A DNA stretch of 64,000 bases, taken from contig JAQFVV010000180.1 in the NCBI GenBank assembly GCA_028023455.1, positions 2,046,001 to 2,110,000 of the forward strand, given 5' to 3'. Shown here in pieces: positions 11,489 to 24,012 of this stretch. Within the stretch, counting starts at the first letter, position 1, and every line of letters begins with the position of its first letter. Below the pieces are notes generated by a model. It did not search any database, was not told the origin of the DNA, and worked only from the letters and a program-made list of their open reading frames with translations. The translations under genes and the position numbers were made by a program. The DNA is from Epiperipatus broadwayi (Eukaryota; Onychophora; Udeonychophora; Euonychophora; Peripatidae).

Positions 11489-14400
11489 GCTTTTCTTTCT
11501 ATAACAATAATTTAAGTCTAATAGTTTTAAAAATTTGGTTTTGAATATTAAGTTATCGTTTGTAAAAATCATTCAGATTATTTTTGATAGGCAAGTTTTT
11601 CTGAATATCTGAGTGTGTGCTTGTATTTTATCTAAATAAACTTAGTTACATATATATCAAAAGATTCTGTTAAAATCATTTTGTGATTTCAGTTATGAAA
11701 AGCTGTTTTGTTTTTAGTGAATTATATTATATGTTAATTAAACTAACAAGGTTAGAATTTCAGTTGACTAGTCCAGCTGATATTCTTTCAGTCAGAGTTA
11801 ATTGAAAAAAGATGAAGCGTGTGAGGCTAGACTGCTATTAAGGTAATGGACTGCTATTAAGGTAATAGATTCCATACCAGTCAAGAAATCACATTAGTCT
11901 GGGTTTCTTACTAACAGTCAATTTAAAACAGATTGTCAATTTTAATTTGGTTTAACTAATTAAAATCAGGGATCTCTCTGCATTGTCCTGTAAAAGACTA
12001 AATTCTATAAAAAGACTGGAATCAGGCTATTCAGTGAAGAGATATTAAAATTGCCAAGAGAGCAAACTAAATTGGGGAAAGAAATCAGACTTCATTGCTG
12101 TCAGAAACCAGCATTATTTTGTATATATATTGAAAGATTTCTACATTCTAATGGCAGGCTAAGTAGATATATATTTGTCTGGGGTGATCCAACCATCCAT
12201 TAACTGATGCACATCTGAAGAGTTTGGGCCAAAAGTATTGCACATCTTGTGACTGATTGTGAAAAATAAGAGAAGAAATTGCTCACCTGTGTTTTAAATC
12301 TAAAATGAAAATAAGTAAAATGTTGAAGTGTCAAACCTTGATAGTTTAGTTATGCCATTGACTGAGTTTAAACTCCAGAAAAATGATAAATATATGCAAA
12401 ACAGCAGCTACCCTTGGTTTATTAAAAATAATTATGCTAAAGAGAAATGAATAAATAATTCCAGTGCCCATTCCTATGGAAGCAAGTAACTTCATCATCA
12501 TCATAGTAAAAGAATTTCAAACCCAAGCCAAGAAAAGAATAGGATTGTTCCAGTAAACCACTGAAATTTGTAAACATGTGCAAGATACAAATTAGTATTT
12601 GCGACTGGTGCTAAATTTATAAACATTCAACAAGCTGAATTTGAAATCTTAGAAAGTGCATGCCTCAAGAAAGTAAAAGGACTGGTAATATGAATTTTAA
12701 TTATCTATATTTTTTAACAATATCAGTGACTATTAACAAAACTTAATAACAAATTCTTTACCTTTTTTATTATCTCCAAAACCAAAATCAAGTAAAAGAA
12801 CTTCCAGTAATAATAGTGATTGCTTTATTGATGATATTATGTATTCTGAAATTATAATACATATCTACTTATTTATGTATTTTATTTTGTGACATGTATT
12901 ATTGCATATTAATTCAAAATCAGGAAATATATTATTTATATGTTAAAAGGCTTTTTTTTTAATATTTTATTCATAATGGGGATCAACACATAGACACACA
13001 TAGTAATATAATTATATTTTGCTACATGTGTAGCTGTGAAGCCTGAATGTTGAAAGTGGTAGAAATGTAGTATTGGGGAGCTAGATTTGTTAAAATAATG
13101 ATTAGTGACCTTAATTGGTCTGAGAGGGAGATAGGTAATTTAAAGCTTATTTCTATAAATGCTTTTACTTCTCTAGAATCTGACTAACCTTTTTTTAATT
13201 AATTATTTTATTCTATATGTTATGTTTAAAGTTATAAGATTACAAAAGTATGTGCCTGCAAAGAGTTTTTATTTTTTTTCTATGAAATATTTTTTTTGGA
13301 TATAAATTTTTAGTTATTCACTATTCAAATTGATGCCCAAACATTATACTATGATATAAACATTGTCTACTGTTATTAAAGAGAAAGGGAGAAGAGTTTA
13401 GTATCATTAATATTGTGATTTAAATATAGACAACTCATCAGTATTATTTATATAAATGTTCATATATATATCTTTAAATATTATATATAGTTTATCAGCC
13501 ATAATAAATGTTAATTCATTTTATTAAAAGAAGTGAATATCTTTATTAAGAATGTTCATTGCTTTATTAATTATGATCATTCATCATCATTGTTGAATAT
13601 TAATGGTTAAGTTCCAATTTAAATATAATAAAGTTAGGCAAATAATTATGAATGTATAAAAGCTAAATTTTATGTTAGGCAGTAGTTCTAAAGCTGTGGC
13701 TGGAGGTATCACTATTGCTATCATCATCATGTTTTTAATAAATGCTCTGGATAAATGTGTTTAATGGTCATAGATAAATAATGGTTCTCACTGTATTTGT
13801 TTATCATTTGTGAGTCATTATAAGATAACCACCATCAAGATCATCAAACATCATTCAAGGATGAGTGAATTGCCACCATAAAACCTATAGTGTTTGATAT
13901 GTGCTAGAAAGACTTATGAAAATGTTGAAATGCATTTATGATATTGAAATCTAAGTAATAAGTTTGTCTGATAAATTTTATATACACAACTAAAGCATAA
14001 GTATGCTTTTGTTTTTCTTAATGTTAGTGCAAATGTGATATAGTTCTAAATTCCAAAATCCTACCTCAGATTATAAATAAGTTACCAAATGAGCTCAAAC
14101 CAGACACATCTATAAGTATGTATAGAATATAACTTTGTCTAGATTTAGCTAACCTAGTGGCACTCTGATAGACCATATTCACTTGGGAAAAATCTATAAA
14201 ACTAGGTAAAAGGGTTAAAATGACTAGTTTATTTTGGCATCATTGTTCTCCCAAGATATTTGAATTATTTTGGGATATTGTATAAATTACAAATGACACC
14301 CTAGATTTATAAATTGCAAATGGCTACTCAATGTCACACAGGATGTATTGGGAGCTACCACTTGCATTTGGAGCCACCATGAGTACTTTTGAGTCTTAAG

Positions 14401-15299
14401 TGACTATATTATAAGCCACTATATAATTAAGCACTGCTATACATTTTAATCAGTTACAATATATATTTCTAGTTGAGGATGATTATATATTTTTCCACTT
14501 TTATTTGAAAGAAATGTAACAGCATATACTTATTTAGTTAAAATATGTATAGCCATATTATAATTTAACAAAATATGAACAAGACATCACTATTAATGAT
14601 TATTTTTCATTTGTAGAGCAATCTCTCAGATTTTATCATTAGTTTCACAACATTATGGCAAACCTTTTTATCCCATTCATATATCTTAGTTCATTTAGGA
14701 CACTTTTTTATGAGCGTTATTTCAATAGAAAAGGAAATAGTCATGAGAGGTAAATTCACTGTTTCAGTTTCTTTAAAGTGGTACTTCACTTATAAATAAA
14801 TAAAGATGATCTTAACAGAATGCTAAATAAGATTGATATAACTTATAGTGATTTGTGATAGAACTCTTATGGCTGGCAAAATGTATGACTTGTTGAATAT
14901 GTTTTAATTTATAATATATGATGAAAATTATATCTATAAATTGTTATCTATAGAAAGAATGTGAATCTAAAATGAAATTTTGTATATGTATAAATTATTA
15001 TTTGTAGTAATAATTGGAATTTAAAATAAACCTAAACGTATGCTTATGACTGTAATTAGAGGAATTATATAATTAAAAGTTTAGTGCAATAATTAGAGAA
15101 TGCTCTTATATCATTAACATTGCTCCTTTAAGACAATTGTAATAAAACCAATGTGAATATAAAGACAACTATATAAAACCAATGTGAATATAAAATTCCT
15201 TTGCCAGATAATAAATTAATTATACCCCCCTAATGACTGCACTCTAGAGAATTATGAATATAAAATGATCTGATAAAATAGATAGGAAATTCATGAAGT
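11489..15299. other. 3.8 kb of AT-rich DNA, no gene recognised
   Basis: Only small features were seen. There is an 18-bp direct repeat GACTGCTATTAAGGTAAT at about 11829 and 11848, short ATCATC runs (12493, 13720, 13570) and a 21-bp direct repeat around AAAACCAATGTGAATATAAA at 15143 and 15175. No open frame over 60 codons resembles a known protein. Confidence 0.45.
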
Positions 15300-15610
15300 A
15301 TCATTCCCGAAGGGTCAGTCTCAGGTCAGATAGATTTTTTATAATTTTTGTAGACTTTCAAGTTCAATATAATTATAATATTTTTATATGTACTTATGAA
15401 TTATTAACCTTTGTATATGAATAATTGCTTGAACTTGTGAACTGTTTTATATTGATGTTGTTAATTATTATCAATTGGCACTACATTTATCATATTCAGA
15501 TGACAGCCTTCTTATTTATGCTAAAATCTTATTGGAAGTTCAATTGGTAATAAGCAGCTACTCCCAGATATTGCAAGACAAATGCAATTAAATTCATATT
15601 AGCATAAATT
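15300..15610 (+). pseudogene. Possible LINE reverse transcriptase remnant
   Basis: On the plus strand a YSDDSLLIYAK stretch (about 15497-15530) looks like an RT catalytic box with one change. It is followed at the right distance by a helix-like QLVISSYSQILQDKCN segment typical of LINE RT thumbs. A weak FFIIFVDFQ stretch at 15330-15360 could be the LSPLLF region upstream. Stops and shifts break the frame. Only the catalytic box and its spacing support the call. Confidence 0.35.
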
Positions 15611-15699
15611 GGTGGAGAATATAAAAATTTAATAGTAGTAGTTGAACCGAAAGTTATAGAACAGGTATTATTTTTGAAAAGTTGTTTAATAATAACAAT

Positions 15700-15850
15700 G
15701 GTAGTGAAAATTGCATACGTTAATTTTCTAGAGTCTAAACAATTGGAGAATTTATTCAACTTTTTATCTGATTTGTTATAAACAAACATAATCAACTTTA
15801 TTTAAGTCACTTTGCATATACACACACATACATTACTGTTTTATCCATCC
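15700..15850 (+). repeat. Dispersed repeat shared with 5885-6040
   Basis: Same ordered blocks as at 5885-6040. The repeat lies about 100 bp downstream of the possible LINE RT remnant and may be its continuation. Confidence 0.55.
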
Positions 15851-16355
15851 AGTGCAGAAGGAAGGTAGACTTAAAATGATCTTGAAAAATAAAGAAATTC
15901 TAAAATATAGCAGAGCAGAGCAATTAATACAAACACTTGGAAAAAATTGACAGGACTATCAGATTGACTATAAAAGTTATGATTGTGAAATATATATATA
16001 TTTTCAAAATAATAATTTTATTATATACAATAGAAAGCATGAAATATTAGTGTACATATATTAAAATTATTTGTTAAATAAACTGAAAATTAAAAAGCAT
16101 GATTATGTAGACGAGTATTATGACTATTATTAGTCTGTGAAATCATGAGGATTGGCGTAATGTGTGTTGTAATAATTTAATATTTGTCAATGAAAACCAC
16201 TTCAATTGACAATGAAAGATACCAAAATCTTCCTGATGGTGACTGTTACCATATGTCAAGACCAAATACTCTTAGTGTCTGGTTAATTTAAGCAGTTAGT
16301 TCACTATTAAGGTCCAGAACATGATCTGGGAAGTTAATATAATCCTAGTTGTAAA
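15851..16355. other. AT-rich DNA, no gene seen
   Basis: Nothing recognised on either strand. Confidence 0.4.
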
Positions 16356-16592
16356 ATAATATAGGCACTATTGCACCTGAATGCAAAGCTACTTTATACT
16401 TAAAACAAAATAAAATTATATTACTCTGCAAGCACTTTCAAGAGACATGCTCTCATCTTCATAGCTCTAAGTGATAATATAGGCACTATTGCACCTGAAC
16501 GCAAAGCTACTTTATACTTAAAACAAAATAAAATTATATTACTCTGCAAGCACTTTCAAGAGACATGCTCTCATCTTCATAGCTCTAAGTGA
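16356..16592 (-). repeat. 118-bp tandem pair at the 3' side of a PLE fragment
   Basis: Two nearly identical units (starting 16361 and 16479, one T/C difference seen) lie end to end just below the minus-strand PLE fragment. On the minus strand each unit contains TGAAGATGAGAG, then CTCTTGAAAG and TGCTTGCA. The first two elements form a GAGA/TCTC stem-loop, a layout reminiscent of the hammerhead-bearing repeats that flank PLEs. The near identity of the units indicates a recent duplication. Confidence 0.8.
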
Positions 16593-16609
16593 ATTAATTA
16601 TATGCAATT

Positions 16610-17200
16610 ATACAAAGTTCAAGGTTAATTGCTCCATTTTCTTGAGATCGTGAAACATGTGTCCTTGCGGTTGATGGCATGGCAATCCATCGCTATGAAG
16701 CAGGCCTTCTTCACTTTTCTTTTTAAATCGTGCCCTTTTTTGCAGACCAGGCTGACATCTTGAGGTTCACACTGGTGTCCTGTTATATTTTGATGAATTG
16801 CAAAAATTGAATAATGTGTTGGATCTGACTGAGCTTTAATATATGGATATTTATGTTGTTGTAATCTGTTTTCTATTGCTGCCTTGGTTTCCCCATAATA
16901 TGAGGCTCTACAATTTGCATGAGTGCATGCATTATTATAAATGGCTTGAGGTGTTTGAGACAGTGCTAATTTATATTTAGTGTTGTTAAGCAATCTGTTA
17001 GAACTGGGGGGAGGGGTTACGAAAAGTTAGTTGAAACTGTCTGTTAAAAATTTCATAAAATTTATTATGTAAATTAGGAATGTATAGCAGCAGCAGCCTG
17101 TGTGTATGCGTATTGAGGGTATGGTTGTTTACTTTATTGTTGAAATGTATGATCTTTCTGTTGATCAGCCTGTGTTTGAACCCCATCTTCAGTAAGTCTT
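16610..17200 (-). pseudogene. Penelope-like element C-terminus with GIY-YIG endonuclease
   Basis: A 122-codon open stretch (16993-16625, minus) carries a Cys-rich GIY-YIG variant: NNACTHANCRASYYGETKAA with IENRLQQH after it, then a HYSIFAIHQNITGH block and a KKACFIAMDCHAINRKD block with the conserved Asn. Upstream, 17186-16998 carries YIPNLHNKFYEIF, the linker helix region that precedes the endonuclease in PLEs. A stop and frame change separate the two. This domain would nick target DNA to prime copying. No RT core remains, so this is a 5'-truncated copy. It belongs to a different PLE family from those at 0-1.5 kb and 43.5-45.7 kb. Confidence 0.7.
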
Positions 17201-17539
17201 CCCTGTATAATATTAAATAATCCTAGTTTTGAATCATTCCTGATTTAGCTTGGGTTTTGAATCATTCCTGATTTAGCTTGGGATTTGATCTAACGCAATA
17301 GATGGTAGATCTAATGACTATCCTCTAGAGGTGGACAGATAGCCTGAAGAATACTGAAGGTTCAAATTAGATGATGATTTGAGGTAACACTGTCAGTACT
17401 ATTCATCAAGAAGTATGTTCATCAGGCAGAGGTATACATGAGCTTAACTCTATATGTTCTAATTTATTGATGTGTTTGGTTTTGTGAGACCAGCTAAGGT
17501 ATTGATTGATGATCAGACTGATCAATAACATTATGAAGC
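17201..17539. other. Short unassigned stretch
   Basis: It contains a 30-bp direct repeat around TTTTGAATCATTCCTGATTT at about 17228 and 17255. No gene seen. Confidence 0.4.
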
Positions 17540-18260
17540 TGTGGAGTTGATTCCAAATGAGTTGCCATGATTATTCCCTTTCCTTATTCTTTGATATTGA
17601 TCAAGCTCCATGTATCCCTGCATATCATAATAGGATCAAGTGTTTCATACCTCTTCTTAATTTTCTTCAACTTTCCGAAGAGATATTTATCATCTTGGAT
17701 GGAGGAAGAAGTAGACTTTCTTACATCTTGTAGTCCAAAGTGTATAAGTAAGGAAGATGGATAGTCTATAATTGGCAAACAATCTGGATTTAATACAATT
17801 TTTAATAGAGGTAAATAGGTAGAAGTCAGAATTGATATTATCATAGATAGTTTTCCTTATATCCCAAAGACCAGAGCATGAGTGAATGAGATGATTTAAG
17901 TCTCATCTTCTCTATGACAGAGTGGGCAGATGGGATCGATTTTGGATATACCTCTTGTTACTGACAGAAACCAATTGGTGCTGACAGCCTTCATATTAAT
18001 CTTTATGACAAAGTTGGGGTATTTTGACTCCAAATGTCAGTAATTAAAAAGAATGATGATTTTTTTATTTGTTAAGTTCATTTTGTATTGAAACACTATG
18101 TGGGAAAATTAAATTGTATGCATCCCAAATTTTAATTTTACATTTGAGAGCATCTAAGGAGATATCTGTATATGTCTTAATCAGGTCTATGGAGCGATCC
18201 AGGGTACCTGCAATACTTGGTGGTGGACAGTCAATAGGAATAGTTGGTTGCATTATTAGA
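17540..18260 (-). pseudogene. LINE ORF2 C-terminal fragment with RT zinc-binding-like motif
   Basis: On the minus strand a broken frame runs from about 18253 to 17550. It has an N-terminal stretch ending in SVSIQNELNK, then VSTNWFLSVTRGISKIDP, then a CPLCHRED motif (17903-17940) and a LFHTCS-like position after a frame change. This order resembles the zf-RVT C-terminus of L1/Tx1-type LINEs, where W...C-x2-C...H-x-x-x-x-C follows the RT. The last open part (17844-17584) reads to RDTWSLINIKE. RT and endonuclease parts are absent, so only the element's C-terminal end is left. Confidence 0.45.
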
Positions 18261-18459
18261 TTGTAGCTATAGTGTTAATTAGCATCACTAATAGATTGAA
18301 TGTCTTTTGAAATTATATCGAAGCAATGGAGTGCAGTGACATGCCATTCACTTTTTTCTGTTGCTGTATTTTAGTCTAAAACTTTATATTTTTCAAATCA
18401 ACAATAAAATTTATATCCAGTTCTAGTGTACAAGTTTAAGTGTTTTACTAATTATTTAT

Positions 18460-18612
18460 ATTATATCATTATTTCTTAATTAAATAATGTTCAAATTTAG
18501 TAAACTGCAAGAATTGGTGTTTGTAATAAAAACATGATGAATAAAGCCATAAGCAACCCCAAGAGGGCAGTATAATACAGAAGTTTCAAGCAATTGATTA
18601 TCTGACCGCATT
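18460..18612 (+). repeat. GAGGGCAGTA block, copy 1, at the 5' border of the LINE
   Basis: An AT-rich lead with ATTATTTCTTAA and GTAATAAAAA is followed by ATAAGCAACC and AAGAGGGCAGTATA. The same order occurs at 40790-40960 and 49790-49945. Here it directly precedes the LINE 5' region, so it may mark the LINE's 5' end or be an independent repeat. Confidence 0.5.
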
Positions 18613-19081
18613 GCTATAAAGACAGATTATTGTGTATGAAAGTATAAATTGTGGTCAAGAGAGTGAGTTATTTGAAAGATTGAAAATTGTTTTGTTTAAT
18701 TGTTTGAAAGTTTTTCATTCACCATTTAGGTATAGAAGTTTTAAAAAATGTTATTTTGTTAAATGTGTGTTAGTGTAAGGATATTTATAACAAAGTTGTA
18801 TGTAAGATTAATTTGTTTTTAGTAGGTTGTTACTAAAGGTTTTTTTAAAAATTATTTTGAGGAAAAAGATAACGTTTTTGGAGGCCTAAGATTGGAAACA
18901 TGTGGTTATAATTTGATCGGTTTTGAAAGAAAGTAAATTTTTTTATCCTTCTATGTAAGGGGGTTTGAAGAATAGGAGAAGTATTATAAAGACAAGTATA
19001 GAATAGGTCACTTGGAAAATATGAATATGGATTGAATATGTATTACATAATGCATATATAATCGGCAGAAAGGTATTAGGC

Positions 19082-19381
19082 ATGCTCTGGTAGAGTGTAC
19101 AATGTGTGCTGAGGTTTATCATTTGAAATGTTTGAATAAGACTAGGAAGGATGTAACAGGTATTATGGTTATGTAGTCAGTGTGTAAATGTGATAAGAGG
19201 TGAGAAAGTGGTTTCTAAGTGTAGGTAGACTATGCTCTGGTAGAGTGTACAATGTGTGCTGAGGTTTATCATTTGAAATGTTTGAATAAGACTAGGAAGG
19301 ATGTAACAGGTATTATGGTTATGTAGTCAGTGTGTAAATGTGATAAGAGGTGAGAAAGTGGTTTCTAAGTGTAGGTAGACT
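19082..19381 (+). repeat. Perfect 150-bp tandem duplication inside LINE ORF1
   Basis: The unit 19082-19231 is repeated at 19232-19381 with no difference seen. Its length is a multiple of three and it duplicates the PHD-like finger. The identity of the two units suggests it arose after this LINE copy inserted. Confidence 0.92.
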
Positions 19382-20102
19382 AAAGAGAAAGTCAGGGGAA
19401 AGGGAGCAAAATGTAGTTAAAGAAGATAGGACAGAGTATGGTTTTAGTGGAGTGTCAGGAGATATGGGTGGAGAAAGTAGTAGGGTGATGGGGATGGTTA
19501 GCCAAAGAATAAGCAAGAGAGGAAGAAGTGCAGGATGTAGAAGCAAAATTAAAATGGTTAGAGATGAAGTGTAAGCAGATAAAGGAATTATTGAATAGGA
19601 ATGAGGAGGAAGAAATAGATAAAGAGATTCAGAAGGTGGTAGAAACGGTTACAGATAGAGTAGAAAAAGTAGGCTATGAGACAGTATTAATAGGAGATTC
19701 ACTAATTAGAGAATGAGGGGATATATTTGCAAGGGAAAATAGGAGCAGATATGTAAGAGTATGTTTGCCTGGAGCTAGAATTAGGGATGTGACAGATAAA
19801 GTAAAAAAGCAAGGTGGTAGAGATGTGTATGCTATGGTAGGGACTAATAATTTGTCAGAATGATCAGAGAGAAATGGATGAGTATGCAGAATTGATTAGG
19901 AATTTGGATAAAATTAAAGGGAGAGTAGGATAGTTGGATTATTACCAAGATTTGACAGTAGACATTTGTTAGATAGGGTATGTTCTATAAATGAGAGATT
20001 GAAAAAATTGTGTGAGAGAAATAATGTTATGTTTATGGATGTATGGGATTGGTTTATTGGAACAAGAGAGCTATATAGTAAAGATGGATTGCACTTAGGA
20101 AA

Positions 20103-20106
20103 ACAA
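20103..20106. repeat. Target-site duplication ACAA, left
   Basis: ACAA lies directly outside the left LTR and again at 27888-27891 outside the right LTR. Taking out the element and one copy leaves the LINE ORF1 frame continuous across the site. Confidence 0.88.
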
Positions 20107-21853
20107 TATAACGAACCGCTTCTGCCCGCGGAAGGGTCGTATGAGTAAATTCATAAAAATGGCTATGGTTAACTTAAGATTTAACCTTATATATGTAAAT
20201 TTTCCCCTCTCTGCATGATCCCCGGGCATATTTATGGATAGCGTGTTTGCTTCCAAGCGCCAAACCTATTTGCGATGAACAAATAAGAATTACACCGCGG
20301 GACTCTATAGATGCAGCATATACCCCGATAGCGACTCGATAGATATTTACTATCGCTTTGCCTTTTCCTGTAATTTAAGGGGGGAGGGGTGTTAATTAGC
20401 CTAGCTCATCTCAGGGGTGGTGGTCATTAGACCGTGGACGGGAACTATGGATTCCGACACTACTTTCTTTTAAATGAAGGTGGATTAATATCCGTAATTA
20501 AATGTCTATCTATCTGCGTAAAACGATTATAGAAATCCAATCTTATCGATTAGTTTTTCTCTGCGCAAAGGGAAATTCCCATTTAATTTCAGATGAGTGC
20601 GCTCGCTACCCTATACTAAGTTTCTCTATGCCGGTTATTCAAGGTAAAGTATACGTTTTACATTAATTACGAAATCTTTAGCCCTATAACTATGAACCTT
20701 ATTAACATAATATAGATAAAAAGTAAAAGAAAATATTCAAAGATATTTTTAATATAAAACAATTTATTATAAAATAAAAAAAAAATGTTAGGATTCATTT
20801 AATTGACCCGCCATTATTCACAACTCGTGCTTCATAGAATGTCAAGCATACACACACATGTACAGATTAAGCAGATTATTCCTTGGATCTTTAGAGGCAA
20901 CACAAAACACATTATTAATGTTCGTTTACTAAATTGCTTCCACGGACTTTGTAGTTTTAAAGTTTTATTGAAACATGTTTTAAATATAGAAAATTTAATT
21001 TATTCCAAAGTTCCGATGGATGACGCAATCCGTTTAAGACTCGGATTGTGTTTTAATAGCAAAACAACAAGCAAATGATATAGTTCACATTACCTTAACA
21101 TTCCCGGAAACTTAGGCATTTCAAAGGCATATGTTTTACAATGTCAAAGGCTTTATAGCTGGATGATCTCATGGTTCGTCTTCCCCGTAGCTATCACTGT
21201 TCTTTGCCGTCGGTGACCGGAATTCAGCGTTCTTTAACTATCTTCTTTGCAGCACCTTCTGGATCGTGGGGCAGGCCTTCATCGCCTGTCAAGTTGAGGT
21301 TTTTACCCCACTCGATGCATGATACGCTTTTTGTTCTGATTAACTCTCTGGACCCGTGCAAGAAGAAGAAATATCCCCTCTCTATTTCCTCTTATATCCC
21401 TTTTCTTCTCGTCCTTTCTCGTCCGTTTTCGTGATTCCATCCGGCGAAATTCCCTGGTTGCGTCATCCAACTAGACTATGACTACGTCATTGCAGTCGCC
21501 ATTGTACCGAAACCTGCGTTTGTCTTTTATAAAGATCCCATCTTGCTTTAACTGGCCATCTACTTGAAATATATTAATCATGCACATATATATACTCGCA
21601 TGCCACAAACACTCCAATAAAACACGAGTTTTACGATGTTTTTCCCCCTTTTAAAATTAAACAACTAACAACTAACTACAAATAAATATAAGAATAATAT
21701 ACTGTTAATCTTGAAATATTCCCATCACCATTTAATATTAGTATTTACAATTATCAATAACTTTATTAGTTAATAGTGTTAGTAGTATCTATATCCATTT
21801 CTCTTGTAACTTTTGGCAGACCGTTGGCCCTCCTCAGTCCGCACCTTGTTACA
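20107..21853 (-). repeat. 3' LTR of the gypsy element
   Basis: It matches 26150-27887 almost base for base. In element orientation it begins TGTAACAAGG and ends in GTTCGTTATA. It contains, in antisense, a 77-bp copy of the element's own leader (21267-21343). An antisense 91-codon frame at 20803-21078 recurs in the other LTR only because the LTRs are near-identical. Confidence 0.95.
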
Positions 21854-24011
21854 ATGCCCCCCGCTCGGAAGTCTTCAAACACGCTCTACGGGTTTGGCAG
21901 GCTTTTACTTCTCTTGTACTCTCTCTGCCGGCGGGTACTGCTGCCGGATTCCCCAGGGATTCCTCATCGGCGGGAGATCTTTGGCTTTGTGCGGGTTTCA
22001 GCGCTCGTGCATTATATGAGCCTTTAATTCCCGACCCCGTATCTACCCAGAAAGCATTGTTTCCTTGACATTTAACAATCGGAAAAGGTCCCTCGTACAA
22101 ATTGCAGAATTTCTTGCATATGTTTTTGCTTGCTTCGCTTATAGGTTGGGCACGCACCATGACCCAATCTCCCACTTTGAATAAATGGGGGTGATTCCTT
22201 TGCCTGTTCTTTCTCTGTTGCCCCATCTTTTGCATGGTCTGCCGTGCCCTGCTTTGGTCCTTTTCCACATCTACCGGACCCTCTTCCATTCCGGGAAGGG
22301 CTGTCTTAATAAGGCAAGGTATGTGGCATCCGAAATGAAGCCGGAAGGGTGCTAGACCTGTTGACTCATTTACGGACCAGTTTATGAAGTTAATTACTTG
22401 AGGGGTGAGCTTGACCCATCCACGATGGTTGTCCCCAGTATATGTGTGGAACAGACGCCCCAGTTCCCTCATCACCCTTTAACAAGGATTAGACTGAGGG
22501 TTATGAATCGAGGTTAGGCAATGTTTGATCCCTTGATTCTGTATCCATTTGCACCATTCATTAGATGTGAATGGAGTTCCGTGATCCAATAGGAGTACAC
22601 GAGGTTTTCCTACTTCATTGAAGGAATTGGTTTCAAGCATCTTAATCGTGAATTTGATGTTTGCCTGGGCGATGGGGTATGCTGCCATGTGTTTCGAGAA
22701 CAAGTCGTACGCCACAATAAGATACTTTTTCCTTTTGAACGCGGGTAATGGTCCGTAAAAATCAAGGGCTATTATTTCACGAGGACCTGTTGGGATGATA
22801 GGCACTAGGTTTGCTGCGTATGCCCGGTTTGTAGGCTTGGTTCTCTGGCAACTTTTACATTCCCCTACTATGGCCTTCACCGAGGTGTGGATTCCAGGCC
22901 AATAAAACCATTTCCGAATTAGGTGTTCCATCTTTAAGGCCCCGTAATGCCCATATATCTGGTGAACATAGGCTACTAATTCATTTCTCAACTGACCTGG
23001 TACACTGGGCTTCCAGTTCTTTGTTTCTCCACATGTTAGGGATTGAAGGAATCCATGACATATGCGGTGTTTACTCGCGAGCTGAGGGTCCATACCCCCC
23101 TCTAATCTTTGGATCAGTGGTCCCAAGTCCTTATCTTGATGTTGCCATTCACCTAACTGTGCCAATTTTTTCTCTATCTCCTTGCTCATTTGTAGGTCCA
23201 TACTGGCGATGCATGCATTTTCTGCCCTCATATGTTCCGCTTGGTGCCCCACCGGGTTCCGACTGAGAATGTCAGCTATGATATTATCCACCCCCTTACA
23301 ATGATGAATGGTATAGTGTATTCTTGGAGAAGTAAACCACCGGATTAGTCGACTGTTGGTAAGATAGCTATGGTTGATAAATTCTAAACTTTTGTGATCT
23401 GTCACCACTGCTACCTCCGACCCCAGCAGGAGTGGGCGGAATTTCTGGAAGGCCCAGACAATGGCTAATGCCTCCTTTTCTGTAGCAGAATAGTTTAGCT
23501 CCGGCCCTTTTAACAACCGGCTTATAAAATATAATACTCCCATTTTCTCTTCCTCTTGCATTTGGGACAGAGTCGTGCCCAGCCCGTACCCACTACTCTC
23601 AGTCTGGAGTATAAACGGCTTGGTAAAATCCGGGAATGCCAGCATGACCTGTTTGGCAAATTCTGCTTTTATGTCCTCAAATGCTTTCCCTTGCTCATCA
23701 GCCCATTTCCACGGGATATCTTTTCTTAGCAAATGCACTAGAGGCTCAGTATGTTCGGCCATCTGTTCATGGAACCGATGGTAGAAATTACATAGGCCCA
23801 GGAAAGAATGAACCTGTTTTCTGGACCTAGGTATAGGAAAGTCCCTGATGGCAGATATTTTGTCCAGATGGGGTTTTAGTCCTTGATGGCCCACCAAGTG
23901 CCCCAAAAATGTCACTTCTTTGACTAGATTACTCTTTCCCAAATTGACCCTGATGCCCTTGTCTTTACACTCCTTGAGGAACATTTCAACCTCCTTCTCG
24001 TGTTCTTCCAC
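21849..24011 (-). pseudogene. Gypsy pol, C-terminal two-thirds: RT end, RNase H, integrase, GPY/F-like tail
   Basis: The frame 24011-22479 (510 codons) begins just after the missing RT catalytic box at VEEHEKEVEMF. It continues through the RT connection (FLGHLVGHQGLKP), RNase H (TESSGYGLGTTL, ATEKEALAIV, VVTDHKSLEF) and the integrase HHCC finger (VHQIYGHYG ... CKSCQRTKP). The integrase core Asp and Glu positions lie in ALDFYGPL, LLDHGTPFTS and just after NPQSNPC. A TAA at about 22476-22478 falls at the position of the catalytic Glu. The frame resumes with MRELGRLFHTY (22475-21849) and ends with a LYEGPFPIVKC GPY/F-like module. The products would copy and integrate the element. Confidence 0.92.
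21854..21866 (-). other. Polypurine tract
   Basis: In element orientation GAGCGGGGGGCAT directly precedes the 3' LTR. This is where plus-strand DNA synthesis would be primed. Confidence 0.8.
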
Positions 24012-24012
24012 A

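Larger units (their letters stand above)
18990..20106 (+). pseudogene. LINE ORF1, N-terminal part: PHD-like finger and SGNH esterase-like domain
   Basis: A PHD-like finger reads ALVECTMCAEVYHLKCLN, with SVCKCD as the last Cys pair, at about 19085-19200. It is present twice because of a 150-bp tandem duplication. A Lys/Glu-rich linker follows at about 19350-19670. An SGNH hydrolase then shows GDSLIR (about 19693), GTNNLS (about 19841) and KDGLHL near 20080-20097, which are the Ser, Asn and Asp-x-x-His blocks. SGNH domains in LINE ORF1 proteins are thought to act as esterases and to aid RNP formation. Stops interrupt it (after the GDS block and in the PHD part). The last codons continue beyond the gypsy insertion to a stop at 27943-27945. 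Confidence 0.75.

Noticed and set aside
16356-16592. CRISPR-like interpretation of the tandem units
   Set aside because: There are only two adjacent units without spacers, in eukaryotic DNA, next to a PLE.
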